From Gammaproteobacteria bacterium (GTDB taxonomy: Bacteria > Pseudomonadota > Gammaproteobacteria > Steroidobacterales > Woeseiaceae), in contig JAHEFG010000001.1 of NCBI GenBank assembly GCA_024640305.1, positions 139,476 to 203,475 of the forward strand: DNA of 64,000 nucleotides, in the 5' to 3' direction. The stretch's first letter is position 1. The number at the start of each line of letters is the position of its first letter. The position numbers were made by a program, and so were the translations under genes. Below, piece by piece: positions 63,857-64,000 of the stretch. Below the pieces are notes generated by a model. It was not told the origin of the DNA. It was given only the letters and a program-made list of their open reading frames with translations, and searched no databases.

Positions 63857-64000
63857 ACGTCTTTGCCCAACTCCAATATTTGTGGCTGCAAGAGATCAAC
63901 GATGAATTCGCCAGGGCTATTCTGGTATTGTCCCAGCATAGAGCCACCACGACCCTGCCGCAGCCTGCGTCCCGAACGTCTACAGTACACGACCGTCCGG
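63857..64000. other. Right-edge sequence with no supported gene
   Basis: This stretch contains the upstream region of the HAD phosphatase gene. A short frame opens on the plus strand at 63902, but its translation has no recognisable motif and no ribosome-binding site, so I do not call it. Confidence 0.5.

Noticed and set aside
63902..64000. Possible start of a plus-strand gene running off the right edge
   Set aside because: No ribosome-binding site and no motif in the 33 visible codons.

Overview
The window looks like chromosome of a free-living, probably marine gammaproteobacterium. This rests on protein style only: Oar-like TonB-dependent receptors, PuuD-type membrane urate oxidase, a PreT/PreA pyrimidine pathway, many secreted lipoproteins and sulfatases, and fairly GC-rich DNA. 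A relative of the Woeseia/Chromatiales/Xanthomonadales assemblage fits, but no rRNA or tRNA gene is present to confirm it.

Almost the whole 64 kb serves nucleic-acid and nucleotide catabolism. Bases 1-9621 (minus strand) form a tightly packed purine-ring operon: uraH, xdhA, xdhB, xdhC, puuD, puuE, uraD, alc, allA, guaD (truncated by the left edge). It takes guanine and xanthine through urate and allantoin to glyoxylate. Bases 9673-14339 carry a secreted phosphatase with a kinase-like tail, a secreted CotH/kinase-like protein, an alpha/beta hydrolase lacking its nucleophile, and a DUF4956 membrane protein.

Bases 14460-24043 are the most interesting part. A PfkB nucleoside/sugar kinase and a PQQ dehydrogenase precede a compact bacterial microcompartment (BMC) operon: a winged-helix regulator, an RpiB-DeoC fusion enzyme, a CoA-acylating aldehyde dehydrogenase, and six shell proteins (two BMC-T, one BMC-H, three BMC-P). 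Purine nucleoside phosphorylase (deoD) follows on the other strand. The expected chemistry is deoxyribose 5-phosphate to glyceraldehyde 3-phosphate plus acetaldehyde, then acetyl-CoA, inside a protein shell. This matches the sugar-phosphate-utilising BMC class; the fusion and its altered RpiB active site are unusual.

Bases 24127-32167 hold an extracellular nuclease-like lipoprotein, an Oar-like TonB receptor, a 5'-nucleotidase lipoprotein and an e(P4)-type acid phosphatase. Bases 32266-39128 (plus strand) are the reductive pyrimidine operon: beta-ureidopropionase, NCS1 nucleobase transporter, dihydropyrimidinase, preT, preA, then cytidine deaminase. Bases 39147-44820 give nucleoside hydrolase, a concentrative nucleoside transporter, thymidine phosphorylase and a periplasmic CpdB-like enzyme.

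Bases 44817-51720 are a different module, a LysR-controlled catabolic operon (FAD oxidoreductase, CoA transferase, enoyl-CoA hydratase, ferredoxin, DapA-family aldolase/lyase, MFS transporter) whose substrate I cannot name. Bases 51731-63856 return to scavenging: a dienelactone-hydrolase-like lipoprotein, another 5'-nucleotidase, two sulfatases around a second Oar-like receptor, a secreted adenosine deaminase-like enzyme, a PhyH dioxygenase and a YjjG-like nucleotidase.

Together the genes describe a chain from extracellular DNA/RNA to nucleotides (nuclease), to nucleosides (nucleotidases), uptake (TonB, CNT, NCS1), cleavage to bases and pentose phosphates (DeoD, DeoA, nucleoside hydrolase), base degradation, and pentose-phosphate degradation in the BMC. 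Phosphopentomutase, and the alcohol dehydrogenase and phosphotransacylase common in other BMC loci, are not in the window.
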